DNA of 64,000 nt from Neofusicoccum parvum (lineage: Eukaryota; Ascomycota; Dothideomycetes; Botryosphaeriales; Botryosphaeriaceae), in the NCBI GenBank assembly GCA_020912385.1, contig CP087213.1, forward strand, positions 1,860,001-1,924,000, in the 5' to 3' direction. The notes under the pieces were generated by a model that saw only the letters and a list, made by a program, of their open reading frames with translations, searched no databases and was not told the origin of the DNA. The position numbers were made by a program, and so were the translations under genes. This document shows positions 22,370 through 32,328 of this stretch, one piece after another. Every line of letters starts with the position of its first letter. Within the stretch, counting starts at the first letter, position 1.

Positions 22370-23754
22370 ATGTTCGACACCGTCTGCAACCTGCCGCTCA
22401 GCTCGGACCTGTTCGCGCAGGCCGTCCACCCCACCGAGCCGCTGGTCGCCGTCGGCCTGTCGGCCGGCCACGTCCAGACCTTCCGCCTGCCGCCCGTCGC
22501 CGACGACGACAGCTCCTCGGTCGACGACGCCGCCGCCGCGAGCGAGAGCGGCTGCGGCCAGATCGAGACGGCGTGGCGCACGCGCCGGCACAAGGGCAGC
22601 TGCCGCAGCCTCGCGTACAGCATCGACGACGGCGCCGCGCTCTACAGCGCCGGCACCGACGGCCTGGTCAAGGCCGCGAGCAGCGCGACCGGCCAAGTCC
22701 TCTCCAAGATCAACGTGCCGCGCATCGGGTGCGTCAACCCCCCTCTCCTTCCCTCCCCGCCATCCATTGGCGCCCCAGCACCGCCGCGCGGCGTTGCTTT
22801 CGTTCCGGGGCGAGCGCTGACGGCCGCCGCAGCGCGAACAACACCGACATCGACGCGCCGTCGCTCCTGCACGCGCTCTCGCCGCAGACGCTCCTCCTGG
22901 CGACCGACTCGTCGGCGCTGCACCTGTTCGACCTGCGCGCGGACCACTCGTTCCCGTCGCTGCGCGCCGCGGCGACGCACCACCCGCACGACGACTACAT
23001 CTCGTCGCTGACGCCGCTGCCGCCGTCGGCGGCCAGCACGTCGGGCTACAGCAAGCAGTGGGTGACGACGGGCGGCAGCACGCTGGCCGTGACGGACCTC
23101 CGCCGCGGCGTGCTGGTGCGCAGCGAGGACCAGGAGGAGGAGCTGCTGTCGTCGCGCTTCGTCGGCGGCCTGCCCAAGAAGGGCAGCTCCGTCGGCGAGA
23201 AGATCCTGGTGGGCGGCAGCGCCGGCGTGCTGACGCTGTGGGAGCGCGGTGTGTGGGACGATCAGGACGAGCGGATCACGGTCGATCGCGGTCCGGGCGG
23301 CGGCGAGAGCTTGGATGTCATGGAGATGCTGCCGGAGGGCGTGGGCAGCGCGGGCGGGAAGGTCGTGGCGGTGGGGTTGGGGAATGGGTTGGTGAGGTTC
23401 GTGAAGATTGGGGCGAATAGGGTTGTTGGAGAGGTCAGTCACGATGAGACGGGGGAGAGTGTGGTGGCGCTGGGGTTTGATGTTGGGGGCAGATTGATCA
23501 CGGGTGGTGGACAGGTCGTTAAGGTGTGGCACGAGAAGATTGGCGGCGGTGATGAAGATGAAGCGGACGATGCGGTCGAGGGTGCGAAGAGGCCGCTCGA
23601 TAGCGATGATGAGGACAGCGACGCGGACGGCAGCGATGCGGACAGCAGTGATGAGGACGAGGGCAGGAAACGCAGGAAGAAGAGGAAGAAGGGCAAGGGC
23701 AAGGATAGGGATGGCGGAAGACCCGTTGTGCAAAAGTTTAAGGGTTTGGATTAG
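22370..23754 (+). CDS. JIP5: WD-repeat protein Jip5 (60S ribosome biogenesis)
   Basis: Two exons, 22370-22728 and 22833-23754, with a 104 nt intron in phase 2; 426 aa. Weak WD repeats run through most of the protein: [65 protein letters not shown] and [11 protein letters not shown]. The C-terminal tail is acidic ([20 protein letters not shown]) and then strongly basic ([15 protein letters not shown]). This arrangement and length match fungal Jip5 (human WDR55), a nucleolar protein needed for 60S/rRNA processing. The basic tail is a likely nucleolar signal. The coding sequence is extremely GC-rich, so long frames are also open on the opposite strand. Confidence 0.92.
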
Positions 23755-24367
23755 GAGTAAAAGCTAGAGAAAGAGACTGCGTGGTTTAGTGCGACCCGAG
23801 GTCCTTCTTCGGATCTCCGCACTCGTCTTTGATAGACGTGGTTGGTTGTGGATCTGACCGAGGATGCTGGTGGTATTCCAGGTGTTTACTCTACTCCTCA
23901 AAAAAAGATATACCCCCATGTATAGCAATGGACTTTGGCTTAAGAGAACTCACAATAAAATGATCACTACGTGCATACCGTCGTTAATAGCTGGAGAATC
24001 CACCCGGGTGGCTGTCGTAATTCTTTCGTTGCACATTTACATCTAGATAAATACCTCAACTGCCCATGACTAACCCTGTACGCACGAAACCAGTATCCAG
24101 TAAAAATTCGAGGCTCCAGGCTTGACTAAACCCTGTCAGGAGGGTTTGCTTCACTTTTGACTGGGACTACCACGCAGTGTACCATGGTCAGCGCAGCAGA
24201 CCCTTCTTTTTTTTTTTCCAGTCCATAGTTAAAGCTAAAGTACTTGTACTTATAAAACGCCTGTCCGCCACTCGACACAGCATACACCAAACATCTTCAA
24301 GCATCAACTGAACAAGGCCTATCCAGTCCTTCACAAGTCCACAAAACAACACCAAAGAAGCCTCAAG
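23755..24367. other. Intergenic region, JIP5 3' flank and Snu13-like promoter
   Basis: About 610 bp, AT-richer than JIP5. It contains a poly-T run of 11 near 24209-24219 and a TATA box at 24251-24257. No other gene was seen. Confidence 0.45.
24251..24257 (+). promoter_or_regulatory. TATA box of the Snu13-like gene
   Basis: TATAAAA, 111 bp upstream of the ATG at 24368, in an AT-rich stretch. The leader between them is CA-rich, as in expressed fungal genes. Confidence 0.5.
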
Positions 24368-24793
24368 ATGTCGAACCAACCCATCCCCAACAAGCCCACC
24401 GCCTCCCCCACGCTCACGCACGACATCCTCCACCTCGTGAGCCGGTGCTCCCTCCACAAACAACTACACAAGGGCACCACCGACACCACCAGGTCCCTCG
24501 CCCGCGGCACCGCGCAGCTCGTCGTGCTCGCCGCCGACGCGCAGGCGCCCGACGCCCAGGAGCTGCTGCAGGTGCTGTGCGCGGAACGCGCCGTCCCGCA
24601 CGTCTTCATCGCGTCGAAGGCCGCGCTCGGCCGCGCCTGCGGCGTCTCCGGCGACGTCGTCCTGGTCGCGGTCACCGCCGACCAGGGCTCGGCGGTTGGG
24701 GGGTTCGTCAGGGCGGTCATGTGGAAGGTGGAAAGGCTGATGGCTGCGGCGCAGGTTGAGCCGGGCGAGTTTCTCGTCGCGTTTGGGTTTTGA
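24368..24793 (+). CDS. Divergent Snu13/L7Ae-family RNA-binding protein, intronless
   Basis: A single exon of 141 aa, ATG 24368 in a good context after a CA-rich leader. It aligns along its length with Snu13/15.5K: LTHDILHLVSR, HKQLHKGTTDTTRSLARG (the RNA-contacting KxLxKGxxxxTKxLxRG helix), QLVVLAADAQ, VPHVFIASKAALGRACGVS and AVMWKVERLM. It is much more divergent than true Snu13, which is almost invariant. The EILLHLPLLCED region is changed, and a C-terminal extension AAAQVEPGEFLVAFGF is added. Snu13 binds the kink-turn of U4 snRNA and box C/D snoRNAs. This is likely a paralogue, and being intronless it might be retro-derived. It could bind kink-turns or be a decayed copy; the intact frame and the TATA box suggest it is expressed. 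Confidence 0.75.
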   Translation: MSNQPIPNKPTASPTLTHDILHLVSRCSLHKQLHKGTTDTTRSLARGTAQLVVLAADAQAPDAQELLQVLCAERAVPHVFIASKAALGRACGVSGDVVLVAVTADQGSAVGGFVRAVMWKVERLMAAAQVEPGEFLVAFGF

Positions 24794-25346
24794 CGGGCGG
24801 GTGGGAGCCGGGCGCGGAGGTGGGGGGTTCGATGGGGATGTCGGCTTCGTAGACTCCAGTTCAAATGTACTTTTCAAGTGCAGTCCTGCCGTTGTTGGTT
24901 TCGTGCGTAAAGTGTCGGTGGCATGCTGCGCTAGTAATCCACCCGCGAGAAGCACCTGCGGAGCCGCGGAGGTCAAACAATAGAAGGTACAGTATGGCGT
25001 CACAGAACAGTAAGGCTTCCGCACACGGTAGACTGCACAATTTGACCTTCACGGAATAAGCTGCGCTTACACTGGAAAAGAGAAAGAGAAAGATAGGTCG
25101 TTTAGAAGTGAGAAGCACGCTTGGTGAACCCAGCAAAAAGAACCAAGTGCGCCCAGACGCTGAACCCAGCCACTAAGTATCGCGGTGCCAGTATGGGGCA
25201 TATAGAGCCTGTCAGTTGAGGTTCCAGCAATACTGGACCGTCGGGATTACCGTGTAGGCTTATAGGTCGACTGATCCTCCGAATTTCCTGTCTGATCGCC
25301 CTGTCCGCCCACCACCCCTTTACACGGTCCTTGATTCTTTCCTATC
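24794..25346. other. Intergenic region up to the LINE insertion site
   Basis: About 550 bp between the Snu13-like stop and the left target-site duplication. No gene, RNA or repeat was recognised. Confidence 0.45.
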
Positions 25347-25361
25347 CTATGGTAATGATCT
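25347..25361. repeat. Left target-site duplication of the LINE
   Basis: CTATGGTAATGATCT, repeated perfectly at 26346-26360 on the far side of the retrotransposon fragment. Confidence 0.88.
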
Positions 25362-26132
25362 GCCCCCCTCTCACTCTACTTGGATGAGCTTACACTGGCA
25401 CATACAATCAGAAGCAAAAAGGGACCGGTAGCCACAATAGTTGAGAACACATGCAGGGACATCAAGATGATTGCTAGGGCCACACTGAATGCCAAGGGAG
25501 CTTCTGGCCCATCTAGGAGAACACTACTAGAGAGAAAACTGGACTCCCTCCTCAGCAGCTGCCCCCCTGCAAGTCAAAAATTCCCAGAGCAAACCAGGCT
25601 TCGTACGGCAATCAGAGAGCTATGGAAGGAGAGGTGGACAAAGCAAACTAGACAGGAGAGGAGAAACAAGCCAGTGGCCCAGGGCGCATCCTGGAATCCA
25701 AAAATCAGGCAGCTCCACAGTGAACTCACCAAACCACAAAGCACTCTCCTCACCCTGCTGCGCACTGAACACATTGGCCTTGAAGACTTTCTCTCCAGGC
25801 GTAAGGTACCAGGCCACCCCAGCCCAGCCTGCCCATGTGGCTGGCACAGACAAACACCAAAGCACATCCTCCTGTTCTGCCCACACTTCCAAGAAGGCAG
25901 AGCACAGATGCTACAACTAGCAGAAACCACAGACTACCACACCCTTCTGTCAACAAAGAAAGGGGTCCAAGCAGCAACAAAGTGGTTTCTACACCTAGGG
26001 CTGCTAAACCAATTTAGTCTGGCAAGAGAGATGGACCAGGAGGCCAAGGAGGTCCACCAGGAGAACTACCAGGAGAACCAGGATCTTGACCAGGAGGACC
26101 AGCACCAGGACATGGGAGAAAGAGAGAGCTAA
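25362..26132 (+). pseudogene. C-terminal remnant of LINE ORF2 (zinc-knuckle region)
   Basis: About 256 codons, open from the insertion junction to TAA at 26130-26132 with no ATG near its 5' end. The diagnostic part is IGLEDFLSRRKVPG, then PACPCGWHRQTPKHILLFCP. This is the CCHC-type motif (C-x-C...H...C) that follows the RNase H domain in Tad1-clade elements. The upstream TIRSKKGPVATIVENTCRDI segment belongs to the linker after RNase H. The tail is Gln/Glu-rich (ENYQENQDLDQEDQHQ). Without reverse transcriptase and endonuclease it cannot move by itself. It is dead as a gene although the frame is undamaged. Confidence 0.85.
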
Positions 26133-26345
26133 GGTTAACACCTAGCTAATGTAAGGCTGCTATAGTAGCTTCTACCGGTAAGCAGGAAAAACGGAATATG
26201 AAGGGGCAACCAACCCAAGAAGAAAGGAGGGGTTTTTCACCTGGGAGACCAGGTTTTCCCTCTCATGTAAAATATCGCAGATAGCCTACCCCGCATGGAC
26301 CCGAAAGGGAGCTATATCGGGAAGAAAATGAATTTATCTATCTAT
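25362..26345 (+). mobile_element. 5'-truncated Tad1-like LINE retrotransposon
   Basis: A 984 bp insertion bounded by a perfect 15 bp target-site duplication (25347-25361 and 26346-26360). The 3' end is a TATC/CTAT microsatellite-like tail (26335-26349) instead of poly-A, as seen in several fungal LINEs. Only the 3' part of ORF2 and about 200 bp of 3' UTR remain. The reverse transcriptase, endonuclease and most of the RNase H domain are missing, the usual result of incomplete target-primed reverse transcription. The remaining frame is open from the 5' junction to its stop. There are no premature stops or obvious RIP damage, so the insertion is probably young or RIP is weak here. Confidence 0.87.
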
Positions 26346-26360
26346 CTATGGTAATGATCT
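26346..26360. repeat. Right target-site duplication of the LINE
   Basis: CTATGGTAATGATCT, identical to 25347-25361. Its last base is also the last base of the minus-strand TGA that ends the neighbouring coding-like segment. Confidence 0.88.
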
Positions 26361-26632
26361 CAGCAGCAACATGCTAACTCAGACCGCTCGCCAAAACAGT
26401 CACTATTCTGGACAACAAAGCGTCCAAGGCCTTTGGACATGCTGCCTTCATCCCACTCACGAACAGCACCGCCTTGATGCTTGCCAATACTTTCGTCCCT
26501 GTTAGTCAATCTCTTCGTCTCCTTCAGCGACGCGTCTACCGCCCAGCGCGCCGGCAGCTGAGAGGACCTGAAGAAGGCTTGCATCAGCTGCGCCGTGGGT
26601 TCGCGCATGCACGGCACCAGGTCTCGAGTCAA
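26360..26632 (-). CDS. Coding-like segment of an unrecognised small gene
   Basis: A minus-strand frame ends at TGA 26362-26360 with strong GC third-position bias over about 75 codons (LVPCMREPTAQLMQAFF, then QLPARWAVDASLKETKRL). Upstream on the same strand lie a GTAAGT donor at about 26660 and an ATG at 26687. A further hydrophobic frame (26990-26742) might be a 5' exon. I could not build one confident model: the intron ending at a CGAG acceptor near 26622 would be only about 39 nt. I do not recognise the protein. The LINE inserted directly at its stop codon, so its 3' UTR is disrupted. It could also be a decayed gene end. Confidence 0.28.
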   Translation of the reverse strand: MTRDLVPCMREPTAQLMQAFFRSSQLPARWAVDASLKETKRLTNRDESIGKHQGGAVREWDEGSMSKGLGRFVVQNSDCFGERSELACCC

Positions 26633-26687
26633 GGAACATGGTCTCTAGCTCTTTACTTACGTATCGCCAGCTCAGAATGTCGAACAT

Positions 26688-28208
26688 GGTATGATCTTAA
26701 CGTGTAAAGCCAACATTAAGGCAGGAAAAAGAGGCAATACGCTACATGAGTGTGGCTCCGTCACGGGCTTGTGCTTGTTCAGCAGCTATGAGTGCCGAAA
26801 TGAAGGAGAAGGAGGAGAAAGCTGCAGCGTCTGTGCTACTGCTAAACTGAATGAGGAATGATAAGAGCTGAAGCTTGCTAGATGTCATCGGCGTCAGGAT
26901 ATTCGGAAGTGAGATGTGTGCATAGCTACGCGGGCTTGAAAAGCAGATGATGAGGGCAGATACAAGAACTATTAAAATGGAAACCCATACCATTCTTAGT
27001 AGAATGGAGGTATAGGCCACAAAACACCCGATGGAGTTCTCAAGATCTATTGCTTAAGTGTCTTAGGGTGTATAAAATCCAAATTAGCGAATCCTCTTTC
27101 AACCATCCGCCCATAAGGGACCCAGCATTGGTTGACCACCCGCGCCCATTGCCAGGGTTCAAATTTCCTATGGCCTTGCTTTTCTTGGCAGGTAGTGAAC
27201 TAAATTGGCTCCGGATGGGGACTTGCCTGATTGGGAGGAACCTCCTTTTTGCTCGCGAGTTGTCCAGTTCGAAGCCCATCGAGCTCAGCCATTTTGCTCA
27301 CCGAACCTTACCTTCATAGCATGCATTCACTTGATATTTTCCACAAACACGCCCACGTCAGACGTAACAATAGCCCTTCTCATCCTCACCCTCCCTCCCT
27401 CCACGAGCCCCCAAATCTCTATCAACGGACGACGGACGTGACGATGACGACGACTACGACGACGACGACCACCACCACCACCACGATGAAAGTACTTAGC
27501 ACAAACGCACTTCATGTTTCAGAGTATTTTCTTTCATGTCGTCGTCCAGCGCCTCTCTCGACTGGTAGACCGTCCGTCGACGTTGATGCCAAGCCCTTTT
27601 CCTTCCTTTTCGGGTTAGCATTTATTTTGGCACAGCCGAAGACGGGGAGCTGAGCCGTTCGTCAGGAAAGGGATGACATGCTACCTGCTGCGCTGGTGCG
27701 AAAAGAGCTAGTTGGGTTGTTCGGTGTTCCATGCGTTGCGGGCGCGATGCTTGTATGTACAGAAGTGGCTGTGTCGCAGCACTCGAAGGTGGTGCTTGGA
27801 GCATTCGCATACATGCTTAGCATTCGTGATTAAGTTATTCTAGAGTCAATATGATATCAAAGACCACAAAGGCCACCTCTCAGCAATTTCACTGTGCTAA
27901 GGAGGAAGAAGGATGAAGGTGCCGTATAATATTTTGCTGCTATAATGAAAAGGTCGACGATTGGGAGATATTGCGGTTGCCCGCTTGGAAAAGGTAACCC
28001 GTCTGTCTGGAAAGAAGCCTCAAGGCTTGCAAAGAAAAAGATGAAAGTCCATCTCGATTACCATTCACTGATTGCCAAATACCTCCGTTGACTCCGATAG
28101 CGCCATCGCCGTACACCCACCTTCCAATCCATCATTCGCCCACCTCCGTCTAACCAACGTCTGCCTGTCCTTTGATCGCCATTCATTTCGCTCTATTGCT
28201 TGCGTCGT
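26688..28208. other. Mostly intergenic region with triplet repeats
   Basis: About 1.5 kb with no convincing gene. A minus-strand frame at 26990-26742 has a hydrophobic start and could belong to the small gene to its left. An imperfect ACG/ACC triplet tract lies at 27440-27485. The last 200 bp are probably the ATG7 3' UTR. Confidence 0.4.
27440..27485. repeat. Imperfect GAC/ACC trinucleotide tract
   Basis: A run of GAC, TAC and ACC triplets ending in (ACC)n. It is simple-sequence DNA without gene context. Confidence 0.8.
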
Positions 28209-30572
28209 TCAGATCAGCTCTCCCTCACCCGTTCCGTCGTCCTCATCTTCGTCGTCCCAATCGACATCCTCAGCCATCTCCTCAGCCCTGCGTTGCACCT
28301 CCTTCAGGCCGCTCACCTCCTCAACCCAGCCCTTCTCATTCAGAGCGCGCTTGATGAAATCCCAGCCCTCTGTGCGGTAGCGCTCGACAATGCGATCGCT
28401 GCAGGCGCTGCAGCAGTCGTAGGGCTGACCGCGGATGTTCAAGTTACTGAACGTCGACAGGAAGCCGCGAATCTGGTGGGGTACAAGGCCGAGAGGATGT
28501 TCGTAGTCTGGCTTGATGGAAGATGCCGAGGCTTTCGGGTCATTGTTTGTGGGGTTGGTGGAAGGAGTTGCCGGAGCAGGAGCATGGGCGCGAAGGGGGT
28601 GTTGCAGGATGCTCACGAGGAGCTCGACGAGCATTGCCGAGGCGATGGGAGCGATACCGGGCCGGGTGACTGTGCATTGCTGGTCGAGTGTGGCATCCTT
28701 GAGTGACTGTGCGGTCGTTAGTCCGAGCTTTGATCAATCGCGATGGTGGTGACTCAGAACTTACATCGGCAGGAGCGACCACGTCATTGCAGAAATAACA
28801 ACCCATTTCTTCCTCGCCAGGCCCGCCAGGCTTCAATCCGTGCCTCATCACAACAAAAGTGTCGAAACCTAAGGCCGCATTCATCACAATCTTTCCTGCA
28901 GCCTTGCCCATCAGAGTCGGGAGCCATCTACTCTCGCGAGTATCCAGGAGGAGGAAGATGGCGTCGTGCTCATCAATCAGCTTCTTCAAGGTCTCGAACT
29001 CCTCCTTTGTTTTCGCCTCATCCATGATTGGGTGACCTGCCATTGGAACAGACATCACGTGTCCTTGCGCGTCGACACCAGGATAGATTTCCTGCAGCGC
29101 TTCCGCGGCGCGCCACGCCTTCTTTGCGCCACCCTCAAGGCAGTCCTTGAAGTCGAAGAGAGGCTGTCGAACGGGATTTGAGAAGCTGACAGTGGCATTG
29201 TCGACAAAGGTGATCTTGCGTACGCCCCAGCCCATCAAGTTACGAGAAACGTATGAGCCTAAGGTTCCAGCGCCCAACAGCAAGCACTTGGTGTTCTTAA
29301 CGACATCGAGATCAATGCCTGGTGCTATGCGCCACTTGATGAGCTTGAGGTTAAGGTCCACGGCTTGATCCGCGAGGCGTGTGGGGTCCATATACGCTGA
29401 AAGGTCGACGAGTCGGCTGGTCAGCTTTTGCTGGTCGTTTCGCTCCCATCCAGTGACCTTTGGCATTTTCGGGCTTCGCGGCCGCGAAGAAGACTCGTTC
29501 ACAGATGTGTTGAGAGAAGTATCGACCTCGACGCCTGCCGGTTGTGGCGACTTTAAGTTCAAGATGATGCTCTTGGATGTGTCTCGAGTTCGGTGTGTAT
29601 CCCTGTAGCACAGAATCTGGACGTCGTTGAGCTTCCACCGCTGACGGATCAAGACGAGCAGGTTGCGCAACATCCATCCAGGGTTATTTTCAAACGTTGA
29701 AGGGTCGGCGAAGCAGACGAAGCGATCCCGCAAGTCTGCGTTGTTGAAGAAGCCCTGCTCATAGGCCGCAAGCGATCCGACGTGCCATGTGTAGCCATAC
29801 TCCTCCAGCAACCCCGGCGTCTGCGGTGTCTTAGGGCGCTCCTCAGGCTCGGGAGCCTCACTATGGCCCGGCGCATGCCTCAACCTCTTGGCCAGAAAGA
29901 AACCGTGCTGGCGCGAGTCCACGCTGTACCTCCAGGTCTGCACCGCATCTACCAGACCGGTTGTCTCGGCAGACTGGAGCTTGGGAATCGGACCGGCAGA
30001 CCGCCACGGCGGGTCGGAGTGGATGGCCGGGAAGGCAAAGTGGTATGTAAACTTGTACTTCTTCAGGTCGGCGAAGGAGATGGCGGAGAAAGAGGCGAGC
30101 AGCGAAGGGCATGAGTAGATGGTACCGTCGTTGATGGCATCCCAGATCTGCGACAGATTCAATAGCTTCGTTCCATGCGAGGCTGAGACTGGCGCGAACT
30201 TACGATACGGCCGGCGCGGTCGATGACTTGGGCGCGGTCGAGGTTCTTGTAGTCCTCGATGGTGTTCACGTTCTTGATGATTCCCTCGGCGCGGTAGAAG
30301 CCAGCAGGCACTCTGCGCGAGAAAAAGCTGGTCAGCGAAGGCAGCTTGGTGAGAGCGCGCACGAAGACTCACTCATCGGTGGTGAGAGCTGATCCGAGGA
30401 TCTGCATGCGCGACGAGCGCTCTGGCGCGTCGGTCGGCTTGACTTCGTACAAGCCCAGGATCTTGCGGGCGCTGTCGTCCAGCTTGTCATGGTTGATCTT
30501 CAGCGAGGCCAGCGACGCGTAGAAAGACAGCTCGATGTCGGAGGTCCAGGGCGCAAACTGCAGGGTCGCCAT
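28209..30572 (-). CDS. ATG7: Autophagy E1-like enzyme Atg7
   Basis: Four exons on the minus strand: 30572-30373, 30312-30204, 30147-28765 and 28706-28209, all in phase with GTAAGT or GTGAGT donors; 729 aa. The N-terminal domain begins [19 protein letters not shown]. The adenylation domain has the nucleotide-binding loop [12 protein letters not shown] at about residues 393-404 and the ITFVDN acidic strand. The catalytic Cys is Cys575 in [11 protein letters not shown], the conserved Atg7 site. CYFCND and CSACSD supply zinc-binding CxxC pairs. The C-terminus is acidic ([11 protein letters not shown]). Atg7 activates Atg8 and Atg12 for lipidation and conjugation in the cytosol. It diverges from DCD1 across 385 bp. 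Confidence 0.95.
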
Positions 30573-30957
30573 GGCGTCGGTGTTGCGGGGATGTGAAGCT
30601 GCAAGGCGGCGACGGCGGTGGCGGATATCGGCGCTTGGAGGGACAGAGGGAGTCGATGCGTCAGCGCCTGGTCAGGGAGTCGCGCGCGAGCATGTGCCTG
30701 CGTCAAGAGGCTGGCTGTCTCGGAAAGCGGCGTCAGCGTGAGTGCGTAGGGCTAAGGTCAGGCACGCGGGGCGCTTAGGCTGGCAGATGATGTAACTTGG
30801 CTGCGCGCCCGCCAAAATGGAGGGGCCGCTGGATGGGGACGGCCCGTGCGCGCCAGGGTCCCTCGCTTCCACCGCGCCGCCTCAGGTTGCCCAGCCTGCC
30901 CGCCCGTCCGACTTCCAAAATTCGCTTTGTGCTCGCTCTGCCTTGTTCTCGCTCAAG
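30573..30957. other. Divergent promoter of ATG7 and DCD1
   Basis: 385 bp, GC-rich, with no TATA box. I saw no strong element. Confidence 0.5.
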
Positions 30958-32328
30958 ATGCTGATCGGCGTCTGCGGTGGTATGTGTCTACTTCGTCCAG
31001 TATTTATTCGGCCTGTGCCGCCCCCACTACGCCGCTGTGGTGGGCCTTCGGCCACCGTCAATCAAACTTCCTCAATGAGCCATGATACACGGGTGCGCCC
31101 ATCGCAGCGAGTGCACGCGTTTGCGTCTTCTTACAAGCCCTGACATCACCGGGAAACATGTTCGACACGTCCAACACGTCTCTCTGCTGCTCCCCCCACG
31201 CGTCAACCCGTCCACACCCTCACATGATCTGTACGCCCTCCTGACAAGCTCTCAGGTATTTGCGCCGGCAAATCGTCCATAGCGTCCTACTTGATAGAGG
31301 AGCACAATTTCAGACGTATTAGACTTGCTCGTACCGCTTCTACGCCAGCCGTTGAGAAATCCGCATCCGACGCACACGTGCCACATGACACGCCACCCGC
31401 CGAGGACAACGAACTCACTTTCCAGGATGTCCAGAGTCTGATTGACTTTGTCACCAGGAAATGGCGGGATAGATGGGTCACCACCGATATCTGGGATGAA
31501 GAAGTCGTTGATGCCTTACTAAGGCGGCCATTCTTCCTCCTGGTGAGCGTGGATGCTCCCGTGACCCTACGATGGGAACGGTTCAAGGCGCGGTAAGTAT
31601 TCCTCTTGGTATGCTTCTTGTCATTCCGACTCACACTGCACAGATGCACTGCCTCATCCCTGGAAGCCCCAGACCTTCCCTCCTTCGTCCTCCGCAACGA
31701 TGCTCATCTCTACTCACCCCCGACACACCTTGCCTCTCTTCTCCACCGGGCCCAGCTCCGGCTACTCAACAGCACTCCTTCCCTCTCCACCCTCCACACC
31801 GCCCTTGCCGCCCTCGACCTTCCCAACGAATCCCGCCTCCGGCCATCCTGGGACCAGTACTTCATGCAGCTCTCCTCGCTCGCAGCCCAGCGCAGCAACT
31901 GCATGAAGCGGCGCGTAGGGTGCGTGCTGGTGCGCGAGAAGCGCGTCATCAGCACGGGCTACAACGGCACGCCGCGCAACATGCGCAACTGCAACGAGGG
32001 CGGCTGTCCGCGGTGCAACGCCGCCATGCCGGGCGGCGCCGCGCTGTCGACCTGCTTCTGCCTGCACGCCGAGGAGAACGCGCTGCTGGAGGCCGGCCGC
32101 GAGCGCATCCGCGAGGGCAGCATCCTGTACTGCGACACGTGCCCCTGCCTGACGTGCAGCATCAAGATCACCCAGGTCGGGATTTCGGAGGTTGTGTATA
32201 GCCAGGCGTACAGCATGGATACCGATACGGCGAAGATATTCGAGGAGGGCGGTGTTACTCTCAGGCAGTTTGTGCCTCCGCGAGATGGACTCGTTGATCT
32301 TGGGGTGTTAGGCACGAAAAAGGCATGA
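30958..32328 (+). CDS. DCD1: Deoxycytidylate (dCMP) deaminase
   Basis: Three exons: 30958-30979 (only 22 nt), 31256-31592 and 31644-32328; 347 aa. The C-terminal half is a zinc-dependent cytidine/deoxycytidylate deaminase: His261 and Glu263 in LHAEENALLEAG, and Cys288/Cys291 in CDTCPCLTCSIKI. SNCMKRRVGCVLVREKRVI and GYNGTPRNMRNCNEGGCPRC are typical of dCMP deaminases. The enzyme makes dUMP for thymidylate synthesis. The N-terminal third starts MLIGVCGGICAGKSSIASYL, a Walker-A-like P-loop, with later VSVDAPVTLRWERFK. It thus carries a kinase-like domain of unknown role fused to the deaminase. Intron 1 is 276 nt and contains two ACGCGT hexamers (31115-31120 and 31198-31203). Confidence 0.93.

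Noticed and set aside
22642..23733. Minus-strand 363-codon frame inside JIP5
   Set aside because: Arises from extreme GC content; it is Arg/His/Ala-rich without motifs, and the plus strand has WD repeats in frame.
25362..26132. Calling the 25.4-26.1 kb frame a host gene
   Set aside because: The zinc-knuckle motif is that of LINE ORF2, the frame starts at the insertion junction without ATG, and target-site duplications flank it.
27157..27180. GGTTCAAATTTCC resembling a tRNA T-loop
   Set aside because: The arms do not pair and no cloverleaf can be drawn upstream.
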